From Acidobacteriota bacterium (lineage in GTDB: Bacteria; Acidobacteriota; Blastocatellia; Chloracidobacteriales; Chloracidobacteriaceae), in NCBI GenBank assembly GCA_016208495.1, contig JACQXX010000107.1, forward strand, positions 56,630-120,629: DNA of 64,000 bases. Reading direction: 5' to 3'. Of the stretch, positions 9,060 to 17,019 are shown one piece after another. A program made the translations under genes and the position numbers. The notes below the pieces were generated by a model. It searched no databases and was not told the DNA's origin. It worked only from the letters and a program-made list of their open reading frames with translations. The stretch's first letter is position 1. The number at the start of each line of letters is the position of its first letter.

Positions 9060-10499
9060 ATGAACAACAAACTCTCCCGCCGAAAATTTCTTGCATCGTT
9101 GTCTGCTTCAACCCTTGTTCCAGGGTTGCTTGGAACTGTGACCGATGTGGTGGCTGCTTCCCAGCAGAAAGCCCGGACGGATGAAACCGTTGTCGTCATT
9201 GGCGCTGGGGCTGCCGGGCTGGGGGCGGCACGTAAATTGAAACTTGCCGGAGTGAAAGTGATTGTGTTGGAAGCTCGCGACCGGATTGGTGGTCGTGTCT
9301 GGACAGATCGGTCACTGAAAAACCTTCCGCTGGATTTGGGCGCCTCGTGGATTCACGGAATTGAGGGCAATCCACTCACTGCGCTGGTACGCCAGTATGA
9401 GATTGAGACGGTTTCGACCGACTATGACAATGTGGCTCTGTATGATGCTCAAGGCACAGCGTTTACCGACCGTCAACAAGATCAACTTGATACACGATAT
9501 TCGCGCATTATGCGTCGGGTGAGGCGTCAGGGGGAACGTGCCCAGCAACAGGGCCGACCAGATGCGTCGCTGCAAAGTGCGATTTCGGCTGCGATTGCTG
9601 AGAACTCCTGGACCGCAGAAGAAAAACTCCAGTTTGATTACCTGATCAACACCAACCTTGAACACGAATTTGCGGCTGATGCCAGTGAATTATCCTGGTT
9701 TTCCTGGGATGAAGGCGAAGAAATTGTCGGTGGCGATGTGTTGTTTCCTGGCGGCTATGGTCAGATTTTTTCACGTCTGGCTGAGGGGCTGGATATTCGG
9801 TTTGGGCAGGTGGTGCAGAAAATCGAATATTCTGAATCGCAGGTCACCGTCGTCACCCGTCAGGGGTCAATCGTGGCACAACGATTGATTGTGACCGTTC
9901 CGCTCGGAGTCCTTAAACGTGGGAGTATCCAGTTTTCACCCGCCTTGCCGGAACGGAAGCAGGCGGCGATTCAACGACTTGGAATGGGGCTCCTGAATAA
10001 AGTCTTTTTGCATTTTCCACGGGTCTTCTGGGACCGTGAAAGTGATTTGCTTGGCTATATTGGACCGCGCAAAGGCGAATGGGCTGAGTGGTATAACTTT
10101 TTTAAATTCACTGGTGAACCGGTTTTGCTTGGCTTTAATGCCGCCACCTATGCGCGTCGGCTGGAAGCGCTTTCCAATGAAGCGATTGTGGCTGATGCCA
10201 TGACTGCCCTGCGGCGAATGTATGGAAACTCAATCCCGGCGCCGGATGGCTCGACGGTGACCCGCTGGGCTTCAGATCCACTGAGTTTTGGCTCATATTC
10301 ATTTCTGGCGCCGGGGAGTTCGGCATCTGATCGTGACGCGCTGGCCGAACCAGTTTCCAATCGCCTCTTTTTTGCCGGTGAAGCGACGTTTCGTGATTTC
10401 CCAGCCACGGTTCACGGGGCGTTGCTTTCCGGCGAACGCGAAGCCGCACGCATCCTTTCACTCGCAAAACCGGCTGCGCGTGTTTTGTTGTCCCGGTAA
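9060..10499 (+). CDS. Tat-exported flavin monoamine oxidase
   Basis: A 479-residue FAD-dependent amine oxidase. The start at 9060 places a twin-arginine signal, SRRKFLASLSAS, at residues 6-17 with a hydrophobic stretch and AA cleavage region by about 33, so the folded protein is probably exported by Tat. The FAD-binding motif VVVIGAGAAGLGAARKL lies at about residues 42-58, followed by EARDRIGGRVWT; the C-terminal FAD contact FFAGEATFRDFPATVHGA lies near residue 440. The family oxidises primary or polyamines to aldehydes with release of hydrogen peroxide. The substrate is unknown. Its stop overlaps the next start by one base (TAATG), so the two are probably translated together. Confidence 0.9.
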   Translation: MNNKLSRRKFLASLSASTLVPGLLGTVTDVVAASQQKARTDETVVVIGAGAAGLGAARKLKLAGVKVIVLEARDRIGGRVWTDRSLKNLPLDLGASWIHGIEGNPLTALVRQYEIETVSTDYDNVALYDAQGTAFTDRQQDQLDTRYSRIMRRVRRQGERAQQQGRPDASLQSAISAAIAENSWTAEEKLQFDYLINTNLEHEFAADASELSWFSWDEGEEIVGGDVLFPGGYGQIFSRLAEGLDIRFGQVVQKIEYSESQVTVVTRQGSIVAQRLIVTVPLGVLKRGSIQFSPALPERKQAAIQRLGMGLLNKVFLHFPRVFWDRESDLLGYIGPRKGEWAEWYNFFKFTGEPVLLGFNAATYARRLEALSNEAIVADAMTALRRMYGNSIPAPDGSTVTRWASDPLSFGSYSFLAPGSSASDRDALAEPVSNRLFFAGEATFRDFPATVHGALLSGEREAARILSLAKPAARVLLSR

Positions 10500-11434
10500 T
10501 GAAACGAACACAAGGTTGTTATTTCCTTTGGTTGTGGATGATCCTGGCGCTTGTGGCTGGGAATAGCTGTCAAACTGTGCCTCCTCCACCAGTTGTTTCA
10601 GCACCAGTTGACATCTGGCTCGGCGGAGACGTTCATCTGGGTCACGGGAACACAAACGTCCTGACGCCACTTACCTCAATCACTCAAAACGCAGTTGGAA
10701 TTATCAACCTCGAAGGCGCCGCGGCTGAAACATCGTCACTCCGGGAAGGAATCGTGTTGCTCAATGCGCCACACCGACTGGCACTGTTGAAGGAAGCTGG
10801 CGTTGCCGTGGCTGGTGTGGCCAATAATCACGCTGGCGATGCTGGTGAGCAAAGTCTTTTGCACACGATTGAGCAGGTTCGAACGGCTGGTTTGCAGCCA
10901 GTCGGAGACATCGCCGGAGCCGCCGTGATTGAACGGCAGGGAACACGTCTTGTCGTGACGGCCCACGATTTAACCAGTGGGGTTCCTCCACGATTGGCTG
11001 AAGAACTTCGAAGTGCACGTGCCCAGGGTGATGTTTTGATCGCGACGTTTCACGTGACGGGGCCGCCTTCCTATTTGCCGTCCAAGGAGTTAAAGCAGGC
11101 CGTTGATGTTGCTCTGAGTGCTGGTGCTCAAGTGATTGCGGCTCATGGCAGTCATTTACCCGGTCCAATTGAACGGCGTGGAACGGCGGTTATTTTCTGG
11201 GGACTTGGGAATCTGGCGTTTGATTGTGACTGCACTACTGAAAAAGACGCCCTCGTGGCCAGAATCACTTTCGATCAAGGGCAAGTCATAAAAGCCCAGG
11301 TGTTTCCCATCGAAGCCGGGCTCAACGGAGCCCCCGCCCGCCCATCATCCAATCCAGCCGGAATGTTTGAGTTGCTGACCGCGATTGGAAGCACCAGATT
11401 CAAGCCAGGCACAGAAAGTGTGCTGGTCGAATAG
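10499..11434 (+). CDS. CapA-family (PgsA-like metallophosphatase) lipoprotein
   Basis: A 311-residue protein with a lipobox-like N-terminus (ALVAGNSC, Cys about 24). The core shows CapA family signatures: DIWLGGDVHLGHG near residue 38, INLEGAA near 66, GVANNHAGDAG near 104, and HGSHLPGPIE near 214. The family is named for poly-gamma-glutamate capsule genes, but most single members are uncharacterised calcineurin-like hydrolases at the cell surface. There are no other capsule genes here; the one-base overlap with the amine oxidase suggests a two-gene operon. It converges on the next minus-strand gene. Confidence 0.85.
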   Translation: MKRTQGCYFLWLWMILALVAGNSCQTVPPPPVVSAPVDIWLGGDVHLGHGNTNVLTPLTSITQNAVGIINLEGAAAETSSLREGIVLLNAPHRLALLKEAGVAVAGVANNHAGDAGEQSLLHTIEQVRTAGLQPVGDIAGAAVIERQGTRLVVTAHDLTSGVPPRLAEELRSARAQGDVLIATFHVTGPPSYLPSKELKQAVDVALSAGAQVIAAHGSHLPGPIERRGTAVIFWGLGNLAFDCDCTTEKDALVARITFDQGQVIKAQVFPIEAGLNGAPARPSSNPAGMFELLTAIGSTRFKPGTESVLVE

Positions 11435-11450
11435 TCCTAACCCGCCAGGG

Positions 11451-11945
11451 TTACTGACATTTTGCTCGATGAAGAACTTCAGGAGGAAGATCTGCTGGAA
11501 TTGGACTGTCGTTCAGAAGAATTTCCGCCTTTTCAATGGCATACACTTTCAGTTCTGCTGAATGTCTGCTCATATGGCCATATCCGCGACCAGTGAAATA
11601 CTGGCCGACAAAAACAACCTTGACGGTTCGGCCAAGATCTTCGTTCCCGCTTACCCGCTTGATCAGTTTTTTCTTTGTCCGAGATTCAAGCGATACATTA
11701 AATTCTACCCAAATGCTTCCTCCCGTCAGGCACTCCAAACAATAAAGTTCTGACCATTCAACTCCATATCTATAGATCCCTTGAACCCGAACCATTTGCT
11801 GATCATATAGTCTGGACTTGTGAATGAGATCACAGAGTTTGACAGTTGGAATATTTGGCCCAATTTTAATTTCTTTGGTTTGTCGGGCGTATCCTGAACT
11901 CGCAATTGCAAACACGGAAAAGACCAGGATGAGTATGGTTTTCAT
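11451..11945 (-). CDS. Exported hypothetical protein
   Basis: A 164-residue protein beginning with a clear signal peptide (MKTILILVFSVFAIASSGYA) from the ATG at 11945; longer in-frame starts up to 12011 would bury that signal. The mature part contains VRVQGIYRYGVEWSELYCLEC and VVFVGQYFTGRGYGHM, a beta-rich pattern resembling small exported OB-like proteins, but I do not recognise a named family. Stop codons of this gene and of the convergent CapA gene are only 17 bp apart, with a small TAACCC/GGGTTA hairpin between. Confidence 0.65.
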   Translation of the reverse strand: MKTILILVFSVFAIASSGYARQTKEIKIGPNIPTVKLCDLIHKSRLYDQQMVRVQGIYRYGVEWSELYCLECLTGGSIWVEFNVSLESRTKKKLIKRVSGNEDLGRTVKVVFVGQYFTGRGYGHMSRHSAELKVYAIEKAEILLNDSPIPADLPPEVLHRAKCQ

Positions 11946-12017
11946 AGGTTGATCTTTCATTACTCCATCCAGAAGGCTCAGAAATTTAAGGGAGTCGGAT
12001 GGAAATATCATACCACC

Positions 12018-12167
12018 AGGGTTCAGGGTTCAGGGTTCAGGGTTCAGGGTTTAGAGCAAGATACTCCAGCTTGAGCAGTACCGGCCGGTTCCCCAGCCCT
12101 CACTTGAGTGGGATCAAGTCACTTCATCGCCTCAAACCCTGAGCCCTGAACCCTGAACCCTGAACCC
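12018..12167. repeat. Inverted CCCTGAA/TTCAGGG heptamer arrays
   Basis: Five or so GGGTTCA units (12018-12054) and five CCCTGAA units (12131-12167) flank a 76 bp spacer. The arrays are complementary. The block fills most of the 281 bp between two divergently oriented hypothetical genes. Confidence 0.85.
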
Positions 12168-12226
12168 GATTTCATTGGGATTTTATTTTCTTCCGGGTCC
12201 CTAAGAAGTGCTTTCAGGCTGGGATA

Positions 12227-12931
12227 TTGATTTTAAATTCACAATTTGGGTCATTTCGAAAAAAAAGATTTTTTAGGCTAAATAGATCTTTCGTCGGTTT
12301 TGTCGCGCTGGCAGTTAGTTTATTGCTTATTTATTTTCCAAATCAGTCTGAAAATGCTAGCAGTCAACTTTTACAAAACAAAGAAGATGCCAGTGTCTGG
12401 ACACCAGTGAAAATTGAAAACTTTCCTGACTATCCGTCTTCAATTCGCTTTCAAAATGGCAAAACCTTTGTCACCACACTTTTTCAAGTTAAATACCTTG
12501 GACAACTGACAAGCTCAGGAAGCGCCCCATTCTTGATTCTTGCCGGGAGAGGCTGCCAGGACTGTGATGCCAATCTTGCTGTCTACCTCTACAACCCACA
12601 GTCTGGGCCGATGCAAGGTGAAGACTCGCAAGAGCGGTTTGTTCATCCCGGAGTGATTCGCGACGCCGAAACCAAACAACCAGTCCTCGAAGCCCGAATG
12701 TTTGTTGGAAACTGCCTTCCGGATGTCAAAGATGGTGTCGTGTGGTTCCTCAGGGAAAAGGATGAAAAAGGAAAGTGGAAACCGAGTGTGCTCATTGCTG
12801 AAGTGAAAAACAACGCCCTTACGGTTCGCGAATTAACAACATCGCTTCCCGACGTTAAAACGGTGTTGGCCAGTGTGAAAGACAATAAATGCATTGAAAT
12901 CAAAGGAATAAATCAGGTCACTGAACTTTGA
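12227..12931 (+). CDS. Membrane-anchored or exported hypothetical protein
   Basis: A 234-residue protein with a basic N-terminus and one hydrophobic segment (about 21-38, RSFVGFVALAVSLLLIYF), so anchored in or exported across the inner membrane. The remainder contains a CQDCDANLAVYLY segment and a conserved-looking C-terminal part (VLASVKDNKCIEIKG). The cysteines could pair in the periplasm. I do not recognise the family. The start used is a TTG; no ATG lies before the membrane segment, and the ribosome site is unclear. Confidence 0.6.
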   Translation: MILNSQFGSFRKKRFFRLNRSFVGFVALAVSLLLIYFPNQSENASSQLLQNKEDASVWTPVKIENFPDYPSSIRFQNGKTFVTTLFQVKYLGQLTSSGSAPFLILAGRGCQDCDANLAVYLYNPQSGPMQGEDSQERFVHPGVIRDAETKQPVLEARMFVGNCLPDVKDGVVWFLREKDEKGKWKPSVLIAEVKNNALTVRELTTSLPDVKTVLASVKDNKCIEIKGINQVTEL

Positions 12932-13161
12932 GGTCAGTGCCTTCTCACTCCCTAAACCTTTTGCGTGCAGGTTTTTGGCTTGCATCCCGACGGGTTGCGA
13001 TTGAACCAACTTAGGGCAAACCTGGTGGGAATATTCGACTTGCTTGCGATGATTGGGAGTTCACCGTTTCGACCTGACACAGATCAGGCTCATCTCTGAA
13101 TAACAAAAGGCAAATGAAACTTGATAAAACAGAGGGATTTCCATACCCAGGAGACCAAAAA

Positions 13162-13833
13162 ATGACGATGACCATGGCATCAAAGGGGCGACTTGTCGCG
13201 GTACCGGCACTGATAACTCTTGGCGTGACGCTGCTCCGTCTGATCGGGGAATTGCAAAACTGGTCTCCCGCCTTCTTTAGCCGGGAACCCGGCGGCCTTG
13301 GCGCAATTGTGGGAATCATCTGGCTGGCGCCGCTTTCGGGAGTTTATTTTGCGCTCAAATTGTTGAAGCAAGGTGACGGCCCGACTACACCTCAAAGAGC
13401 GGTCGGCCATGCTGTTTTGGGCTTTGGCCTGTTTCTCGCTTTTGGGTTTGCCATGTTGTTTTTTTGGCCACCCTATCAGGCCCAGGTCATCGGCGGGGCA
13501 GTTGTAGCACTGGGCATTGTTCTGTTACAGCTTAGAGGATGGCCGGAACTTGGCCAGGTCATGCTCCTCTATGCCTTTACGGCTCGGCTGCCAGTGGTGA
13601 TTGTCATGTTGTTTACCATCCTTGGCTCCTGGGGAACACACTATGATGCGTTTCCTCCGGGGTTTCCTCTGGTAAATCTTTGGGAAAGATGGCTGTGGGG
13701 CGGGCTTGTGGTGCAACTGACGCTGTGGGTGGGAAATACTGTGTTTCTTGGGGCACTGTGCGGGAGCGTGGCAGTTGCCCTGAAGCTACGTTTTGGTGGT
13801 TTTGAACCCGCGAAGCGGGTGGAAGGCTCGTAG
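13162..13833 (+). CDS. Integral membrane protein of unknown function
   Basis: A 223-residue protein with about six hydrophobic segments. AGGAG lies eight bases before the ATG at 13162, which I prefer to the ATG at 13114. No catalytic motif is visible. The last ten residues (GFEPAKRVEGS) and the stop codon are encoded by the left end of the palindromic element at 13804-13902, whose CCGCGAAGCGGGTGG core is read as PAKRV. The natural C-terminus therefore probably ended just upstream, and the element supplied a new one. Confidence 0.65.
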   Translation: MTMTMASKGRLVAVPALITLGVTLLRLIGELQNWSPAFFSREPGGLGAIVGIIWLAPLSGVYFALKLLKQGDGPTTPQRAVGHAVLGFGLFLAFGFAMLFFWPPYQAQVIGGAVVALGIVLLQLRGWPELGQVMLLYAFTARLPVVIVMLFTILGSWGTHYDAFPPGFPLVNLWERWLWGGLVVQLTLWVGNTVFLGALCGSVAVALKLRFGGFEPAKRVEGS

Positions 13834-13902
13834 CCCAGGGTGAGTCTTCGAGCCCTGGGACCTGCGGTGGTTCATCTCCCAGCCCACGTAGTGGGCGTCG
13901 GC
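13804..13902. repeat. REP-like multi-hairpin element, type A
   Basis: Three successive hairpins: CCCGCGAAGCGGG, CCCAGGG...CCCTGGG, and GCCCACGTAGTGGGC, ending in GTCGGC. It is nearly identical to 16300-16396. The first hairpin overlaps the 3' end of the membrane protein gene. Confidence 0.85.
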
Positions 13903-14077
13903 TTGTGCCCGTTTATTTCGTTTTCTCACCGGCCTGATAGATTTATCCGCTTTGTGAACGTGAGAGCTTTTCATCGAGGCGATGATTGGCGTATTGTTCA
14001 TCTGAATCCACGCACACCCTCAGTTGGATGTTATTGAAGTTGACCTTGTCTCGAACCAAATCAACGGAAACAAATAT

Positions 14078-14107
14078 CCCATCCACTCACGCAGGTGGTA
14101 CTGACCC
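14078..14107. repeat. GTCAGTACCACCTGCG repeat (inverted copy)
   Basis: The complement of a short hairpin repeat that also occurs twice in tandem at 23088-23161 and once at 44558-44583. It covers the GTG at 14095 that could be mistaken for the start of the kinase gene. Confidence 0.7.
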
Positions 14108-14121
14108 GGATATTCTTACTT

Positions 14122-16038
14122 ATGCTTGCACCTGGAACAGTTTTACAGGACCGGTATCGGATTGTGCGTCAGCTTGGTAAAGGCGGAATGGGCACGGTGT
14201 ATGAAGCTCACCACACCAAACTCAAACACACAGTAGCAGTAAAAGAGACATTCTTTTTGGAAGACCACCTGACCAAAGCGTTTGAACGCGAAGCGCAGTT
14301 GCTGGCGGGACTGAGCCACCCGGCGCTGCCGAAAGTCAGTGATTACTTTAGCGAGGGAGAAGGATATTTTCTGGTGATGGAGTTTGTCCCAGGAAAGGAT
14401 CTGAGTGCCTTGCTGGCGGAACGAGGCACGGCATTTCCGGTTGAACACGTTTTGTGGTGGGCGGACGAGCTGCTGGATGCGCTGGAATATCTGCATAGTC
14501 GGCAACCACCAGTGATTCATCGGGACATCAAGCCCGCAAACCTCAAACTGGCGGCGAACGGCAAGATTTTTCTGCTTGATTTTGGATTGGCGAAAGGGCT
14601 GCACACACAGATGTCACGCGTCACGGGACCAGGTGGAGCGAGTGTGCAAGCCTACACACCGGGCTACGCGCCAGTCGAGCAAATGCAAGGGTCAGGGACG
14701 GACGCCCGGAGCGATATATTTTCACTGGGGGCAACGCTGTATCACTTGATAACCGGCGCGCCGCCAGTGGATGCGCTCACTCGTGCGATGAATGTGGGCT
14801 TTGGAGATTCGGATCCGCTCCGCCCAGCGCATGTCGTCAACCTGGAGATCAATCCAGCACTTTCGATGGTGCTCCACAAAGCGCTGGCATTGAAGTCAGA
14901 GGGACGTCCAGCAACGGCAACGGAGTTTCGGCGGATACTCCGGGAAGCAACCAAAAGAAAGGAACCAGTCAGGCCAGTTGAACCTTCAATCCCTTCGGAT
15001 CCAGTACCAGCAAACCCAGAAGTGATGTCGGGCGAAGCCGAAACCGTAGTCAGTACCAAACCATTTCAGGTGCCGTTACCTGAGCCGGAAGCTTTTCAAA
15101 CTCGACCGATGGTTGACCAGTCAGCGCAAACAGTGGCGGATACCCTACAATCAGGGCGAACAAAAGCGGCACCCGCCATGCCTGCACCACAGCCTCCCCC
15201 AATGATGAGCCCAACGATTCCAGCGCCGCCGGTGATATCCCCAGCGGTGCCGGCGATGAACCAGGCATCTCCCAAGAACCAAAAGTGGTTGATTCTATTG
15301 GTGTTGGCGGCACTGGTGGTTGGGGTGATTGTGATTGCCTTAAATTGGAAATCGGAGTCGTTCAAAAACAGTATCGAGATGGAATTTGTCTTGATTCCAG
15401 CGGGAGAGTTTCAGATGGGGTCAACCCAGTCTGATGATGAAAAGCCAGTGCATAAAGTAAAAATCAGCGAGGGATTTTATCTTGGGAAATATGAAGTGAC
15501 TCAGGCGGAGTGGGAGGGAGTGATGGGGAACAATCCGTCCAATTTTAAAGGTGACAGATTGCCGGTGGAAAATGTATCGTGGGATGAGTGCCAGAAATTC
15601 CTGGAAAAACTGAGTGCGAAAAAAGACGGCTACACCTATCGGTTGCCGAGCGAAGCGGAATGGGAATATGCGTGTCGAGCCGGGACAACAGGCGACCATG
15701 CGGGAAATTTGGATGAAATGGCGTGGTATAGCAGTAATTCAGGGAGTAAACCCCACCCGGTAGGTCAAAAGAAGCCAAACGAATGGGGATTGCACGACAT
15801 GCACGGAAACGTGTGGGAGTGGTGTCAAGACTGGTATCAGGGTAGCTACAATGGAGCACCAACGGATGGGCGTGCCTGGGAGTTGGGAGCCGATAAACAG
15901 TTCCGCGTGATGCGAGGTGGTTCTTGGCACGGCAATGCTGGTTTCTGCCGGTCGGCGGACCGTAGCGGGCTTATCCCGGAGTACGTCGGCAGGAACTACG
16001 GTTTTCGGGTGGTTGCGGTGAGGGCTGTAAGTAATTAA
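14122..16038 (+). CDS. Ser/Thr protein kinase with C-terminal formylglycine-generating-enzyme-like domain
   Basis: A 638-residue Hanks-type kinase. The catalytic domain occupies about 12-270: glycine loop GKGGMGTVYEA, lysine in VAVKE, HRDIKPANLK, DFGLAKG, and a GYAPVEQ activation segment. A Pro-rich linker and one membrane helix (about 388-410, LILLVLAALVVGVIVIALNW) lead to an FGE/SUMF1-like domain (about 418-633) with FVLIPAGEFQMGS, YEVTQAEWE, YRLPSEAEWEYACRAG, MHGNVWEWCQDW and VMRGGSW. The kinase is thus cytoplasmic and the FGE-like domain periplasmic. In such fusions the domain is usually thought to act as a sensor or binding module rather than a sulfatase activator. I chose ATG 14122 because the upstream GTG lies in a repeat. 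Confidence 0.9.
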   Translation: MLAPGTVLQDRYRIVRQLGKGGMGTVYEAHHTKLKHTVAVKETFFLEDHLTKAFEREAQLLAGLSHPALPKVSDYFSEGEGYFLVMEFVPGKDLSALLAERGTAFPVEHVLWWADELLDALEYLHSRQPPVIHRDIKPANLKLAANGKIFLLDFGLAKGLHTQMSRVTGPGGASVQAYTPGYAPVEQMQGSGTDARSDIFSLGATLYHLITGAPPVDALTRAMNVGFGDSDPLRPAHVVNLEINPALSMVLHKALALKSEGRPATATEFRRILREATKRKEPVRPVEPSIPSDPVPANPEVMSGEAETVVSTKPFQVPLPEPEAFQTRPMVDQSAQTVADTLQSGRTKAAPAMPAPQPPPMMSPTIPAPPVISPAVPAMNQASPKNQKWLILLVLAALVVGVIVIALNWKSESFKNSIEMEFVLIPAGEFQMGSTQSDDEKPVHKVKISEGFYLGKYEVTQAEWEGVMGNNPSNFKGDRLPVENVSWDECQKFLEKLSAKKDGYTYRLPSEAEWEYACRAGTTGDHAGNLDEMAWYSSNSGSKPHPVGQKKPNEWGLHDMHGNVWEWCQDWYQGSYNGAPTDGRAWELGADKQFRVMRGGSWHGNAGFCRSADRSGLIPEYVGRNYGFRVVAVRAVSN

Positions 16039-16045
16039 TGGAAAA

Positions 16046-16069
16046 GTTCAGAGTTCAAGCTTTGGCTTG
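16046..16069. repeat. Short dispersed repeat GTTCAGAGTTCAAGCTT
   Basis: The 24 bp sequence, palindromic around CAAGCTTTGGCTTG, recurs at 37778-37801 with one change. At the second site it encodes the last residues and the stop of a hypothetical gene. Confidence 0.65.
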
Positions 16070-16118
16070 CAAAAACATACGCACACAACAAACCCAGGTA
16101 AATCAATCAGATCTGGAT

Positions 16119-16218
16119 GCCGACGCCTACTGCGTAGGCTGGGAATGGACGGTGTGGTTGTCCCCGGACTCCGCTACGCTGCATCCGGGGCTATGAGCCG
16201 GCGCCCAGTTCCTGGGCT
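16119..16218. repeat. REP-like multi-hairpin element, type B
   Basis: It starts GCCGACGCC and contains three hairpins: CCTACTGCGTAGG, CCCCGGACT...ATCCGGGG and GCCCAGTTCCTGGGC. It shares the GCCGACGCC start with the reverse complement of type A and is closely related to 16862-16963. Confidence 0.85.
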
Positions 16219-16299
16219 AGAGCCGTGCATTTGGTGCCCAGCTCCGAAATTTTCCCTTCTGTAAATTTTTTGGTAAATTTGAAAATGATACATTTTCTG

Positions 16300-16396
16300 A
16301 ACCCGCGAAGCGGGTGGAAGGCATGTAACCCAGGGTGAGTCTTCGAGCCCTGGGACCCACGGCGGTTCATCTCCCAGCCCACGCAGTGGGCGTCGG
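16300..16396. repeat. REP-like multi-hairpin element, type A
   Basis: Nearly the same sequence as 13804-13902. It ends ten bases before the start codon of the transposase gene and lies in opposite orientation to the type B elements on both sides. Confidence 0.85.
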
Positions 16397-16405
16397 CAAT
16401 TCAAT

Positions 16406-16858
16406 ATGGCTCATTCATACGTCCATTTGATTTATCACATTGTGTTCGCCACCAAAGACCGGTATCCATTGATAACCGAACCAATTCGGGACCGGCTTTT
16501 TGAATATCTTGGCGGAATGATTCGGCAAACAGGCGGTGTGTCCCTGGGAGTCGGTGGAACCAACAATCACGTTCATATTCTGGCAAAAATTCGCCAGGAT
16601 AAAGCGTTGTCGGATGTGATCAAGGATTTGAAAGCCAATTCGACCAATTGGGTTCACGAAACATTTCCCACTGGTCAAAAATTCTACTGGCAGAGCGGAT
16701 ATGGAGCATTCACGGTGAGCGAATCACAGGTGGAAGTTGTGCGAAACTATGTGCTCAACCAGGAAAAACATCACCAGAAACGCACATTTGAGGAAGAGTT
16801 CATCCAGTTGCTCCGCATGCATGGCGTTGAATTTGATGAGCGGTATTTATGGAAGTAA
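16406..16858 (+). mobile_element. REP-associated tyrosine transposase (IS200/IS605-like Y1, RAYT)
   Basis: A complete 150-residue single-strand transposase gene. The HUH metal-binding motif is HVH at residues 55-57 (in NNHVHILAKI), and the likely nucleophile is Tyr115 in VRNYVLNQEKHH. The length matches the IS200-like Y1 family. It is bracketed by multi-hairpin elements: type B at 16119-16218, type A at 16300-16396 ending ten bases before the ATG, and type B at 16862-16963 starting three bases after the TAA. This is the arrangement expected of a RAYT, which recognises REP palindromes and is thought to spread them. No TnpB or accessory gene is present. No ribosome site is visible before the ATG. 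Confidence 0.85.
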
Positions 16859-16861
16859 GGC

Positions 16862-16963
16862 AGCCGACACCTGCTTCGCAGGTTAAGAAATGTTGACGGG
16901 TCTGTTCCCCGGATTCCGCTCCGCTGCATCCGGGGCTACAAGCCAGCGCCCAGTTCCTGGGCT
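16862..16963. repeat. REP-like multi-hairpin element, type B
   Basis: It begins AGCCGACACCTGC, then a CCTGCTTCGCAGG hairpin, CCCCGGATT...ATCCGGGG and GCCCAGTTCCTGGGC. It immediately follows the transposase stop codon and is in the same orientation as 16119-16218. Confidence 0.85.
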
Positions 16964-17019
16964 AAAGACAAAAATGATTAACTTCAAACCGGTTTGATTC
17001 CTTGCTACTCGCTCTCAGG

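Noticed and set aside
14095..14121. GTG at 14095 as start of the kinase-FGE gene
   Set aside because: It falls in the dispersed GTCAGTACCACCTGCG repeat; the kinase begins normally at the ATG at 14122.
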